A stretch of DNA of 64,000 nucleotides from Margaritispora aquatica (Eukaryota; Ascomycota; Leotiomycetes; Helotiales; Discinellaceae). The stretch lies in NCBI GenBank assembly GCA_007644065.1, contig VJWN01000007.1:558001-622000 (forward strand). The letters run 5' to 3'. Each line of letters opens with the position of its first letter. Within the stretch, counting starts at the first letter, position 1. A model generated the notes under the pieces. That model ran no database searches, was not told the origin of the DNA, and was given only the letters and a program-made list of their open reading frames with translations. Made by a program: the position numbers and the translations under genes. Positions 9,671-22,052 of the stretch are shown in pieces.

Positions 9671-11405
9671 TCATGAAGAAAGCTCTCGTTGAATCGAATC
9701 GATTTCTGCTCTGAACAGTCTAGCATTGGCCTCGGACATCTGGATTCGTTAGCACAGAAGTGACTATACTAGCAAAGTTGTGCCTACCTTGAGAAGCATG
9801 TTGATGGGCTTGGGCTCCTTTTCACCTTCAAATGCAGTAAACAGCAACTGGGCTGCTGAGGCTGCAGGTTTTTCTTGAAACTCCATCCCGTTCAAAATGA
9901 CAGTATTAAGAACGACTCGGTGGGTGTTTTCCTGGCGCATAACAAGTCGGACTACTAGTGATGCTCCATCCTCCTCTTCAATACCTGATGCATCAAAAGA
10001 GCCAGGGATGGGAACTCCATAGTGATCGTAGCTAGCACATGATTTTGGTACGTTGATTTTCAATGTTCCAACTCCTCTTTCCTTCCACCCCACTTCTTTG
10101 GATTCCATTGCAAAGAGCTTGGCTCGGAGTTGTAACAAGGTAGCCTCACCAGCCTCACCATCGTCCAGCTGGACTATTCTGTGTTAGCTGATAAATCAAC
10201 ATATTCCAGGTTGAAGATATACCTTTAGTGATCTTCGACTTCTTCTTTTCCTCTACTACGGGTGCACTCTCCTCATCATCAGAAGCATCACCTCCATCGC
10301 TTCCCTCCTCATCGCTTCCTCCGTCCTCATCGCTTTCTGGAGCTCCAAATGCTTTTGCGGGCTTTGCTCCTAGTACTGCAGTTTCTTTTCCCGGTGCTGC
10401 AAAACTTGACAGCTTTGGACCCGATCCACCAGCAAAGCCGTTGCTCAACTTTGATCCGAAGACACTGCTGGTACCAAGACCTCCGAATCCAGAACCTGTG
10501 CCACCTCCAAATGAAAACCCCGAAGTAGGCTTTCCATTCAACGCACCAAACCCACTAGTGGTTGTAGAAGTGATTGTGGAACTTGAAGAACTTGCGGCCA
10601 GTCCTCCAAATCCAGATAAAGACTGCGTACCGCCACCAAACACGCTTGGCTTCGATGCACCGAGACCACCAAAGGGAGAGGAGCTTGATCCCGCAAGAGA
10701 TGCGAAGCCAGAACTAGCAAATGCGGAGGCAGAAGTTTGTGGTTTTCCTTTCGACATAACGGGCGACGGTGATTTGCGTAGCTCTGATTTCTTGGCTTCT
10801 GATATCTATGACAGACTGATGTTAGCAAGTCTGAAACCTGTCTTGAAATGAAAGCTGGGTTCTACCTTCGTTTCTCCCTCTTTCTCTGCGGACTTTGTCA
10901 AGTCTTCAGATGTATCTCGAGGGCGTCTCTTCTTTTCGGGCTCTGATCGTGTGCTCCTGCTACCATTTACAACACTACCATCGGCAGAAGAGTTTGCGTC
11001 ATCGCCATTCTCATCCTCCACATCCTTTGAATCCTCGTCATGATCACGGCCTCTCTTCTTCTTCGGCGACGATATCCGTTCTCGCATCTCCTCATCTTGT
11101 GCGTCAGTGCGCTCTGCCTCAGGTGTGGTCGCAGGATCGATGGTGATTGCATCTGCTGTGGACATAGGTACGGGAGATTCGCGTGTAATCTTTTCAGATA
11201 GAGTTGTCTGTCTCAATTCCTCGCTCGCGGCCGTAGTCTCTGCATCTTCCTTCGTGGATTGCGTTTGCTCGTGATCGTCTGTATCGCGACCTGCCCGCGC
11301 TGGCAAGTCGAGATTGGAGTCCATAATATCGGGCTTCTCTGTGGCAAATGCGTGTGATTCTGAGGTCTTTGGTGCTATGAACTCTGCGGTAGCAAGTGTA
11401 GGCAT
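9671..11405 (-). CDS. Ran-binding (RanBD1) FG-repeat protein, Yrb2/Nup2-like
   Basis: Four exons: 10866-11405, 10223-10805, 9788-10173, 9671-9739. The introns (60, 49 and 48 nt) have good branch sites, and the model gives 525 residues. The N-terminal part is acidic and disordered with basic nuclear-import patches (SPKKKRGRD, EKKRR). The middle is FG-rich (FGGLG, FSFGGG, FGALNG). The C-terminus is a RanBD1 domain beginning near LQLRAKLFAM and containing GVGTLKINV and the conserved RVVLNT. Proteins of this type are Ran-GTP cofactors in nuclear export or mobile nucleoporins. RanBP3/Yrb2 is my preferred match because of the compact FG region. No ATG lies further upstream in frame before a stop. 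An acceptor-like TCTAACACAG just upstream of 11500 with a GTAAAT donor near 11635 suggests a 5' UTR intron. Confidence 0.85.
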
Positions 11406-12454
11406 AATGGTGTTGTCTCGTCTTAATCCTCGAGGAAAAGTCGCTCTCTTCTGCCCCTCTTCGTAGATGCTATTGTAGTCGCTCGTGGTCACCGGATTGG
11501 AGGCGGGCTGTGTTAGAAATGGAAGCTATTGGGTTGGAATCGATGAACCAGCACGTCAAGAGTCGGAGTTGTGATAACTTTATCAAGATTGCAAAATAGT
11601 CTGCGGATGTTTACAAGTTTGGGGGGATTTACCTAGCGACGTGCTTGTGCTTGTGCTAGCGGATAAACTGTTGTGTGAGTTGTCCAAGTCTTGTGTACAA
11701 GGCTGAGCTGTGTTGACAATCTTTCAGACGATCGTACACAATCAGGTCGTAAGTTCAATTTCTTCCAATCATTAAACAACTTACATTCAGCCTTGTCGAG
11801 AGAAGAGATACGAGACACATTCAAACCTTTTCTTGACTTCCAATTGACTTGGAGGGGAGGGGAGTTGTAGTCAACAACCTCAAGTGTCTATTGAAGCTAT
11901 CACTTACTTGTATGCCCACCCTTGACAAAATATTTTCTGGAGTAACTCTCTTCCTTTGCTGTCAAGCTCGAAAGATTCAACTTTTAGATTTCATACTTGC
12001 ATTGTAGTACACAATACAACTGTTTCTATAACGATCAATATACGTCCTCGAAAGAACGAACTTAATCCGTCTTTCACTTACAGCAAGAGTAAGTGTGCTC
12101 TCCTGATCCATACCTTTGTCACGTATAGACCTGATAGGTAGTATACCTGGCTCACAATCGTACCTTAGTACCTCTTTTGCAACCGCTATGCCATGCCTAC
12201 AAGCCGGTTGTGGCATGGTTGTAGCATTTAAGGTGGGTGCTATTCTGAGAACAGTTGCCGGCGGTTACATAAAACCATACAAACCATTCAAGGCATGTGG
12301 TCTAGAGTCACGCCCACACCACAAAGGTTTAGGTACTCCGCTGACGTGAAAATGAGCACTGCAGCCTTGCGTTTTGTTCTAAACAACATCTTTTATAAAT
12401 GCCATAATAGCATGCCGTACTTCAACCACAGGAATATCCTCGGTAAATCAAAGT
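11406..12454. other. divergent promoter region
   Basis: About 1 kb between the Ran-binding protein gene (minus) and the 2EXR-like gene (plus). A probable 5' UTR intron of the former lies at about 11505-11635 on the minus strand. No other gene is recognised. Confidence 0.4.
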
Positions 12455-13397
12455 ATGGCCTCTCGATGTCCACCATCCAACTCTCCGTGCAAATTCACAG
12501 ACTACCCTACCGAGATCCGAATTAAATTTTACGATATCATCCTCGGTGGCCAGGTACTGAAAATTGTGTCAAAGAAGCCAACTAGGCCTGCACGAAAGCT
12601 CAAGAAACTTGCTATCTTTCTCGCCAATAAGCAGATCTACTCGGAAGCTAGCCATTACTTCTATTCTAAGAACACGTTTGTTCTTGGTCCTAGCGGAAAT
12701 GAATTCACCTACAGTAAAGATTTCGCCTTTCGCTTGGTTGAAATTTCTAGATTCGTAAGCTGCGTTGATCCCAGGAATTTGGCCATCATTGAAAAAGTGT
12801 GCCTAAAGTTCAACATCCGTCCTCTTCTCTGGGCAACTGGGGAGGAGGATTTCTGGGAACTTACTGCCCCTGTCATCAACAGCAAATTTAAGAAAAAATG
12901 GCAAGCACTATCATGGCTCGGTCTTATGGACGACACAGAACACTTGGTGAATACAATCGAAACATGGAAAGTCATGTTGAAGAACATGACTGGTCTAAGA
13001 CATGTATTCATGCACGCCATCTGTATAAATAAACCCAAACTTGAAAATTTTGATAGCGCTTCGAGTCTGTGCAAGGTATTTCGTATCTTTCAATGCCTCA
13101 CATTATCATAAGCTAATCAGATGGATCAACCAGTTTCTTGATGTTCTTTCAAAGGTCGAAAAATTGGAGGCGATTTATTTTGAAGAGAATATTGCACAGA
13201 GATTGAAACCAACTTTGAGCAGAATCTGCACCTTGGACAAGACAAATACAAGCGTTATAAGGACTATCGGATGTACGAAAGACACGCCTGGAGATGGTGC
13301 CACGACTCCACCTGGGGCTGATTCTGCAAACGAATTTTGGTGGTTGAGCAACGGACTCGACAATCAGTTGATCACTGTTAAGTCTTTGGAAACCTAA
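12455..13397 (+). CDS. 2EXR / F-box-like fungal protein
   Basis: Two exons, 12455-13075 and 13134-13397, separated by a 58-nt intron (GTATTT donor, AACCAG acceptor), 294 residues. The N-terminus has the typical opening FTDYPTEIRIKFYDIIL, close to the LPxEIRxxIY signature of the large fungal 2EXR/F-box-like family. It is followed by a KPTRPARKLKKLAIFLANKQ stretch and the usual YFYSKNTF motif (returning residues, bristle-like strand). These proteins have no established biochemical activity. An alternative acceptor at AATCAG would introduce an early stop, so ACCAG was chosen. The ATG at 12455 places the motif near residue 13, normal for the family. Confidence 0.65.
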
Positions 13398-16300
13398 GCT
13401 ACTACGCCGAGGAAGATGATCATGAGAAGGACGTGAGAGTAGTTTAAAGGATTTTCAACTGATTTTGCAGATTTTGACAAAGTGTCACAAATTAATGCAG
13501 ATCCTAGATGCTCTGTGCATATAAAGGGGGAATATTCATACTTGACTTATTGGCAACATATAATTTTCTCATCCTCGCAAATTCTTTGGGGTCTGCTCGC
13601 TGAAAATGAAGCTTGGACTTCAGAAAGTTTCATTATCACTTTACTATCTCATACGATATTTTAATCATTTCCGCAAATTTTCTCCCTTTTAATTCAATTG
13701 CACTTCTGATCGAATTCTTTACTGTTGGCAATTGCTTTATCTCAGGGGTAATGAGGCTAAGCGACGTCCACATACTTCCAACATTATCTTACAGGAATAC
13801 CTTTTTATGCCTATTCTTTTCAACCTGACTAGGACTATAAAGTGTTTCAAGGAGTAATTTTGATCATTGTGAAGCTTTAGTTTATCGATCTTGGGATTGG
13901 AGCAGGGGTTGAGAAGGTAACTCAGTATGTTCAAAGTGAATTAAAAGGTTATCTACCTGCTGCTAGTAGCACTATTGCTAGACTGGTTTGCTTTCCAATC
14001 TTTGTACACTTGCAATACATCTTGGATTTTCTCTCTACGCAACAACCATAGTGGTTGGTGCCCCATATCTTCCATAGTCAGCTTCAAATCTTTGAATGTT
14101 GTCAGAGCAGAGCACGTTTAAACCAAATTCTCCACAGCAAAACTTGACGCTTGGGTGGTAAATTCACAGCGTTAATTCCTTTTTGTACCATTCAGGACGC
14201 GTCTTCTCTGCATAACATTTGTTTCAAAACTCTGAATCTCTGTAACGAGAGACAAAAGTTAAACTGAACTTGCTGATCTAAGAGTGGTCGCCATGTTCTG
14301 GTGTTTTTTGCCTTTGCTGAATATTCGTCTTGCTTGTTCGATTAAGTGAGCTCTTTCAGGAATTTCTGTAAAATCTGTGTCTTTTCAATGTATACCTTCT
14401 CCAAGCAGGAGAAATGTTGGTATTAATCGGTATGAGTATGGCATGGCTAGCTAAAGTAAGTGTGTGATATTCGTTGACGGGTTTGCCTTAGTTTCCCCCT
14501 CGATTCTTCCTCATGTTCAGTTCTCATTGATCTAAACAAGCACGTAGGATCCCACACGAATGAGCGGGGTTTGCTAGTGACCGGTATTCAATCAAGCTGT
14601 TTCTCTCGAGTCCTAAAATGAATCATGAGAGGAAACCAATCTTCATATAGGGATCGAAGCAGGATTCTCGAACATGTGCTCATTCTTAAATCTGGCTCCA
14701 TGAAGCTTGGATGGATCGTTGCTCTATCTTAGCTCGATCATCGGTGCTTTGCTTCTTCGCTGGTCTCCCTCAATGCTACTTCAGCGAATTTGGCGAAAAC
14801 TCAGGTTTCGATCATGAATCAAAGGGTTCACCAATTTTTGCTTGTCTACTCGACCATAAAGGCTAAAAAGCCGTCCTCCTAAGCTTGGCCTGTACGAGCG
14901 ATAGCCGAGACCACGTGTTTTTAAGAAATGATCGAAGTTGATTACCCCGTGGAATAGTTCTCCTGTCTGTGTTCTTGGGAGAGCCAACTAAGCTTTCAAT
15001 ATGGAAGGTGACCTGGATATCCAAATCCAAAGAATGACTGCTCCTTTGTGCCCTCGTGAGGCAATAATGCACACGATGGGGGTTAAAACCACCTCCTTGC
15101 AAAGAGAATGTGAGGGTGAAATCTGACTCTGTATTATCTTGGGTGATTGATGTATTGAATAGAATTGAGTGTGTGTTTCCAAGGGGCATAGGACTTGTCG
15201 AACATGCCATAGAGACGCATATGGCCTTCAGATCCATGTTTCCTGAGCGAATGAAACTCGAGAAATTAGGCGTCTCCTCTATGGACTTGTAAAAGGCGAG
15301 GCCTCTGTTGTTGCAGGCTGGTACCTCGAACCATAGGATTGTCACCATAGCCAGATTTTCCTTGGAGATTTAGGTCCTGGGTGCTATTATTGATCCAAAA
15401 CAGCGTGATCTTGCCCGGAGTCAGGATGTAGAGAGCACCGCTGTGGCTTGACGTATTGTTGATCGGAAAATTCCTTGTCGAAGTTGCAATTGTAGCTCTA
15501 ATTCGAAGTAACTCCAGTCATAAAAGGTTGTTTTTGGTGATTTGAACGGATGCTCCTGATAATGAATATGGTGGAGCTGTGGAATTATTCTTCGTTGAAA
15601 TATGTGATAAGGTGATATTTAAAGCGTTGAATGTTTGTATCAAGCATTGTTTTCAAACTTGATTTTCGAGTGGCATAAAGTAGAAACTAAGCTTAGCTTA
15701 TTGAGTGCTATTATATTTATATATTATCGTTCGTACGGTCGTGTTAGCGAGCAAATGTGGTCAAATCCTCGCTTGACAAGCCAACTTTCATCTTCAGATA
15801 TTTTACTCTAGATACATGATTTCTTTCCTTCAAACTTAAACCAAATTCCAAAAGCATGCAATATGAAATTTTTAGGATTCAGGACCTGTAAGCTTTTCTA
15901 ATCGATAAGAAGTGATCCTAAGATGCTCCATCATAAGTAGGTCCAGTCTTACACCATCATACCGCAAAGCTAATATGTCGTTACATATAACACATTTAGG
16001 GCCCAATACTGTCCCAGCTCACTCCCATTCAGGTCCTAGTTGGTGACACAGCTTTACTTCCATAAATCCCACTACACAAGGCTTATCGACTGTCGCATAC
16101 AACAGATCCGAGTCCTTGAACACTAATTGGCAGCTCCTCATTCAAGCTCGCTATCCTTCTTGAAAGTGTCAATATTCCTGGCTGTCCCCATGCAGCTGCG
16201 TACAGGCATTGATACCTCTTGCGTGTTTTATTGTCTCGAAAAGAGTCTTCTTTGTTGTTCCTACTACTACATTGAGGTCCAGGACATCATAGACCTCTAC

Positions 16301-17167
16301 GAGCGCCACACATAGCTCCCAAAATAGTTTCTCATGTCCAACCATGTGTTTTCTTCTCTGTCGAACAGAATGTGGCTGCTAGAATAGAACTTCTACTCCA
16401 CCCTGTTGTCTCTCCTATGTTGGTAGATTCTCACCACGGTCAAGGATGATTTACCGCTTCAGGTAGCCCACCCCACCTACCATAGGGCTGGCATCTTCGT
16501 CCAAAAGCAACCAACATGGCACATATTACAGACACATCTTCCTCTTTAAAAATCGACTGGGGATTGAATTGCTCTTAGAGCTGTTGTGATAAAAGACTAG
16601 GCGCAGAATTGGCTTTTGCTCTCTGCTTTCATGAGAGATAGCATGGCACTGCAGAACGACCGAGCCATTAGGAGTTGCTAGCTCGTCGTTGCAAGAAGAA
16701 CATTCGAGTTTTCTTGCACCGGTTTCACAACTGAATTGCTATGCTATTGTCGGCAGCGAGCGAGATTGGCTGTGTAGTTCATGGGCTTGAAGCAGTCCTA
16801 TCTGTCTGACCCCGGAGAGGTACGGGTTGTATAGCTTCCAGCTTGGGGGCGACAATGTTCCTGATACAAAGCCGGGCGTGAAATTAAATTTCCAGCAGCG
16901 TCGCACTCGTGTCTCAACTTCAAATCTTGAGGTGGCTGGTGGAACGTTTTGAAATCAATAGTGTCTCCTAAATTCGTAGAACTGACCATGTCAGAGATCT
17001 CGCTCTCCTCCAAGACATGGAAAGCAGTGCTCTGTTTGCTCCAGCAGACGATGTGGTTTCTAGCCTTCTTACAATCATCTCCAAGATAATGTAATACCTG
17101 GGAATGGCAGGATTCCCCACATCACGATCAACAAGCAAGCTGCCGCGTAGTTGTAAGACTTATTTGT

Positions 17168-17234
17168 GAAGTCTAGAGTCGAACTCGGATTTCTTCTCGT
17201 GATACAGGTGATTTGACTATCCTAACTTGAGAGG
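17168..17234 (-). pseudogene. tRNA-like relic
   Basis: Read on the minus strand, the segment starts TCTCAAGT, has a D-arm-like GGATAGTCAAATC, an anticodon-region-like CACCTGTATCACG and a strong T-loop match AATCCGAGTTCGACTC (B box). The acceptor stem and the T stem no longer pair properly, so a working tRNA is unlikely. Overall it resembles an Asp-type tRNA most, but isotype cannot be assigned. It may be a decayed tRNA or the head of a tRNA-derived SINE. Confidence 0.35.
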
Positions 17235-17819
17235 CTTTTATGTAATGCATTACTAAAAGCTGCGTACTCAGTATCTATTGCTTGGGACTCAGTAACAAGG
17301 ACGCCAAGCGTCAAGCGGAATCATGGGAGGTGGCCATGAAATCGGCGACAAATTTGTTGGTAGACTGCTCGAGTCTAGTGGAGCTGTGTGTGATGCTGTG
17401 ATATGCCGTGCTATTTTATGCTGTTATGTGGTATTGTGGATGATACTTAGTTATGGAGTTCATGCTTGACCTGGAAAAGGTTTGGTTGAAGTTGAAGTTG
17501 AATTGATTTAGATACAGATATTGATTCAAAAATACTGTGTCTATATTTAACGCTGAGATGATCATAATGGTAATTTACCTTATGAGTAAAATACAAACAG
17601 CTTTGCGAAAACGAATTTCAGATGTGGTCAAAGCTGAATACCGCTATATACCCCTAAAACCTTTGTCCTCACCATAGAAATTTGCAGCAGAGCTCAACAT
17701 ACAGAGACCTTCTGCTTGTAGAATGTAAAATTTAGTAATACATAGCAAATACAGATGCAAGTGCAAGGTGAGGTACAATCCTCAACTCTCCAAATTCTAT
17801 GTGGAATGCGGAAGCGAGC

Positions 17820-18230
17820 AAGCAAACCTCCCGCATAACCGCCACTCACTAACTTCACACATCCACCAAACTCCCTTGTTCAAATCCTTTGCTAACTTGC
17901 CTGTCTCGCAATTTATCAAACTCACCTCCTAATAATCTGCTCTAGATTGCTTCCCACACCTTCCACACTTTCCACACTTCCCGCCTAACAAACACTAACC
18001 CAACAAACGCCACCCAACAAATCCCAAAACCCAAGCACAAGAAACAAGCACCAAGAAACCCAAATGTACCAGTAACCAGCACCCAACCTCCAACGTCAAC
18101 ATTCAACATCACACCTCTATTTCCCATCCCCATTCCCATTCCCGCCAACTCTCAGCACAGCAGAGAAACCCACACTAAAGAAAATCAACCAACTAACCAA
18201 CCGACAAAACAAAGCCTACATACATACGAG
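17820..18230. other. C/A-rich strand-asymmetric segment
   Basis: The plus strand is nearly free of G over long runs (CCAACAAACGCCACCC-like). A minus-strand frame of 68 codons at 17942-18148 reads as a hydrophobic G/V/F-rich peptide, but this composition alone would produce that, so it is not called as a gene. The segment may be the pyrimidine-rich promoter and 5' UTR region of the membrane protein gene or of an unrecognised transcript. Confidence 0.4.
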
Positions 18231-18886
18231 CGAAGCACGATCGAAGCAATCAATGATCGGCAGCAATTGCATGATCACTCAATTCAGCGAACTGATCGGA
18301 CAAAATCAGGGCAGACCGGTAGTCAAGCCAATAAATGAAGCAGAGCAATCCAATCTAATAGCAAGCTACAGTAAGATAGATTCGGGGAGATCAATCACAA
18401 GAACAATAACAGTAAAAGTAGCAACAATCGGTACTCACCCATTCAGCATGGATGGAAAGCACGATGATTGGTACCACAGCTGTGTTTAAGCCATGATATC
18501 ACTGGGCTGGGACACTACTGTACCTTCGAGGATAGATGTGTTATCCTTCTGCTGATTTGGTCCTCGTCTTGTATGTAGATTCAGGCACGGGTTTGGGTTG
18601 ACATGAGTTGAAATGAGTTGCAGGTGGGGAGGTTTAGGAAGCAGGAGTGAGGAGATGGGATTTGGATCGATAAGCATGCCGATTGGTGATTGACTTGATA
18701 TATACTCGCATTTATCCTCGCACATCTACACTATGAATGCTCTGCCACACATAGACACCGAGACCAACGAAACGCTATCATAAACAAGAAGGAAAATGTC
18801 ATACAGCAAGGTATATCAGGCGCTTAGCCGCCAGCCCAGTTACAAATAAAAAGATCGCCCCTTCAATTCCCATATTAACCTCATCC

Positions 18887-21016
18887 TCAGGACTTGGTAT
18901 CCGGGCCTAAGATATCACTGACGCTGCCCGCCGAACTGTGGGTGGGGCTGTAGTTGCTGCTTCCAGGCGTATATCTGAAGCCATCTGCGATGAAACTTCC
19001 TTCTTCACTTCCATCGTTATCCTCATAAGCAGGCAGGTCCTCGCCTCCAAGTTGTGCCAACATCGCCATCTCGAAATTGCCTGGTAGTGGTCTTTCCTCG
19101 ATCACTGAAACAGGGATAGTGATTGGTGCCACTGCAAGAGGAGTAGGTGCAGATTCAATGGCACGCTCTTCCTCAGCAACGACCATCTCGCTTACGACTT
19201 CGGCACCATTACGAAGTTGGGTAAGTTCCTCGCTCATTGTAGTTGACAGTCCATCTTCGGCACTAGCGAGTAATGCCTCGCGCTTCTCCTCGTAGTCATC
19301 GTACTCTCCATCTGATCCGTCGCCAGAGATTCTGTTGAGGATGCGAGTGATCATGTGCTTGTGGGCGGCGCGTCTGTAGGCACGACGTCTGTGGCGCTCT
19401 TCACGACGGGCTTGACGGTCAGCACGTCGTGCAGGAGTGCATGCGCGGCGACGGATAGTTAGGAAAAGAATGGCAAAGAGGAAGCCGATCGAGGTGTACT
19501 TCACTATTTGTAGAGCAAAATGGGGAGGGCCGTGACGAGGTCCTGGTCCATCATGTCGGTCTCCAGGTGGTGGGCCATCGTGAGGATGTCCGTGTGGTGG
19601 AGGTCCGTCATGAGGTGGTCCATGTGGAGGTGGTCCGTCAAAGTCTGGAGGGCCATCATGAGGACCGTCATGCTTTGGGGGAGGTCTATCAAACTCAGGC
19701 GGTCCATCATGAGGTCCATCCTCATGCCCATGGTGAGGCTTGTCATCATGATGTTTGTCGAATGCATCGAACTCTGTAGATTCATGGTGAGGACGTCTCA
19801 AAGGACCATCGAACTCAGGACCGTCTTCCGGACCGTCAAATTCGGGTGGTGGAGGCATATGGTCGTGAGGTCCATCGTGGTGAGGACCATCGAATTCAGG
19901 TCCGTGGTCGTGACGTCCTGGAGGGGGTGGTGGAGGAGGACGCTCGCCGTGGTGGGGAGGAGGTGGCGGACCGTCACCATGATGAGGAGGTGGTGGAGGG
20001 CGTTTGCCATGATGAGGAGGCGGAGGAGGATACCTGCAGAATGGCAAATGTGGAGGGAAGTGAGGATGAGTATGATTTCCCTTTGGATGCTTGGGGAATC
20101 CAGTACCATTCTTCTTGCCGTGGTGAGGGAACTTGGGGAAGTGAGGCTTTCTGAAAGGAGGTTTGCCGAAGGAATCGAATTCTTCGTCGCCACTAATCTT
20201 TCCATAAAGACGATGAGCTGCGTGCTTAGCTTCCTTTGCGATTGTCCTTGCAATGCACTTCAAGCTGTCACACTCTGCCAAATCCTCCTCCATCTCTTCA
20301 AAGTGTTGATGCGTGTGGTGTGCGATAGCTCGTTCCTTCTCGTGGATAAGATGCTTGAGCTCACGCATTTGGGCCCATAGATAGTCCAATTCAGCTAAAT
20401 CCTCCTCAACGTTATACTCGGGTTTATCCTTGGCACTCTCGAGAGGCTCAAGCTCTTCTGGGTTCGGGTTGGCGAGAATCTCATCGGGAATGGATAGATC
20501 AGTCTCGATATTGATAATTTCTGGTATACCGGTCTGTCTGAACAGTGCTGAGAATCCAGTATCCTTTACAGCTTGCCCATCGATAACACTAATAGCGAAT
20601 TTCAACAGCTGAGAGTCCGGAATGCCATTGACGTTGACGCAGTGAAAATCCCATGATGCGGCGACAACAGTCTTTTGGTGGGTTGTGATTGAGCCCTTTC
20701 CACTTGAGATTCCTTTGACGAGTGTTTGAGGTAAGACCTGGCCATCCAGAGTGATATTTCCAAAGCCACAGACATTATCCGACTTCAAGACCTCGAGCTT
20801 GAATCCTAGAGATTTTGGTTCCCAGTCATCATGTGATTCGTCCAATACCGATACAGAAATATGAGCAACTGAAGGATCTGTTTACCACGGTAAGTTTTGA
20901 ACCTGCACAGGAAAGCTGAAGTAGATCATACCTGTTGCTTTTACCACTCTATCCCAGGATTCAACCGACTTAGCAAGTGCTGGAGCAACCAACAGGGCGC
21001 CGATTAGGCCGCGCAT
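18887..21016 (-). CDS. secreted-type single-pass membrane protein with His/Asp/Pro-rich repeat region
   Basis: Two exons: 20932-21016 and 18887-20877, intron 54 nt (GTATGA donor, AACAG acceptor), 691 residues. Exon 1 supplies a signal peptide (MRGLIGALLVAPALA), so the true start is the ATG at 21016. The next ~200 residues form an unrecognised folded region with an acidic helical stretch. A long low-complexity block follows with repeats of PPPPPHHG, then EFDGP and HDGPP units, very rich in His, Asp and Pro. One membrane span (about IVKYTSIGFLFAILFLTI) and an Arg-rich cytosolic segment (RRRACTPARRADRQARREERHRRR) come next, and an acidic tail ends the protein. The topology would place the His/Asp repeats outside the cell or in the lumen, where they could bind metal ions. 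This role is inference. No named family is recognised. Confidence 0.75.
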
Positions 21017-21715
21017 CTTTCTGATGGTAACACAACCCAATCAGAAACAAAAGATAAAAAAAAGAGATATTAAGAGTATATGATATCTGGTTGAGCTATC
21101 AACCAGAGGAACAGGGAAAAGAAGTGAACGCCTGAATGTTCATGGAATATCTCTATTCCTACCAGACACGAAGAAACAGAAGAGAAGCAAGAAAATAGAG
21201 GGGTGACTTGACCTGATACATAAGGTAGAGTAACCCAGCAGCGACGACGACGATACTTTGCTAATCTCATGCGACTGCGCAAGCCTCGCGGACTTTTGAC
21301 GTCTGTGGGGGGGAATTCTTGGGTGGTTCGTCGTCGTTTTTGGTGGTTTGGGTGGTTCCATGGTGTCGTGGAAGGGATCCTGAGTGGACGGACTAACCGC
21401 AATCTGATGAATGCTGACGACGCTTCTCTGCCACAGTAAAATCACTTCAGATTTACCTCCAACTCCAGCCCTGTCGGCCTTCTCTGGCCTGCCCTGCACA
21501 TTTTGCACGGGGTTTTGAAGGGTCATCGCTGTTTTGCGACTTTTGTCCGGCTACAGTGTGGCACAGTGCCAAACAGGAACCGGAGATGTGGATGTGGACG
21601 TGTACTCATACTTGGGACCTGGACATGGATATTTGACAAATGAAGACGAGGGAATCCAAGACTTCTAGTTAGTAGTGGAGTTCGAGTCGAGTTTGAGTTT
21701 GAGAAGCAAAAAGTG

Positions 21716-21750
21716 ATCATCAATCATCAATCATCAATCATCAATCATCA
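21716..21750 (+). repeat. 7-bp tandem repeat (ATCATCA x5)
   Basis: Five perfect head-to-tail copies of ATCATCA. It is intergenic and probably a neutral minisatellite. Confidence 0.9.
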
Positions 21751-22019
21751 ATTCGGTCCCGAGTCCGTTCGAAAAGCTTGAATGTCTGAAATGGCGTGAA
21801 TCCTACGATTGCACGTGAGAGCATAGAGAGAAGTGATGAAATGTTGAAGTATTGAAGGTTTGAAGATTGATGCAAAGGTTGAAGTTGTTAACTTGAAGCA
21901 TCCCAAGAGACAAAGACACAGAAGACGATCATGAAAAGCCAACAGTGGCTGATGCAAATCCACGTGATGAAATATGGCTCATTTGATTGTTGTGGCTTGT
22001 AAGCCAAGGCAGGTCATCA

Positions 22020-22052
22020 CTTAGGTAAGGTACCCTACCTACCTTACCTAAG
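22020..22052. repeat. perfect inverted repeat, 13-bp arms, 7-nt loop
   Basis: The left arm CTTAGGTAAGGTA (22020-22032) pairs exactly with the right arm TACCTTACCTAAG (22040-22052) around CCCTACC. The repeat is about 820 bp upstream of PAL. It is too AT/GC mixed and lacks the T tract of a terminator. It could be a binding site for a dimeric regulator or a remnant of a MITE end. Confidence 0.8.

Larger units (their letters stand above)
13398..18886. other. 5.5 kb stretch without a convincing gene
   Basis: I read both strands and found no frame with a recognisable domain, no intron-exon pattern and no complete RNA gene. A 161-codon minus-strand frame at 14863-15348 is the longest but has no family features. 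A degraded tRNA-like sequence lies at 17168-17234. A C/A-rich strand-biased segment lies at about 17820-18230. It could hold long non-coding RNAs, or be a decayed insertion. Confidence 0.4.

Noticed and set aside
10228..10851. Plus-strand frame (207 codons) opposite the Ran-binding protein gene
   Set aside because: Low-complexity Pro/Ser mirror of the FG-repeat region. The minus strand carries the RanBD1 domain and spliced exons.
14863..15348. 161-codon minus-strand frame as a gene
   Set aside because: No domain, no splice context and no promoter logic. Length is within chance for this base composition.
19520..20380. Long plus-strand frame (286 codons) opposite the membrane protein
   Set aside because: It is the complement of the His/Pro/Asp repeats and is Trp/Arg/Met-rich by composition. 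The minus strand has signal peptide, intron and membrane span.
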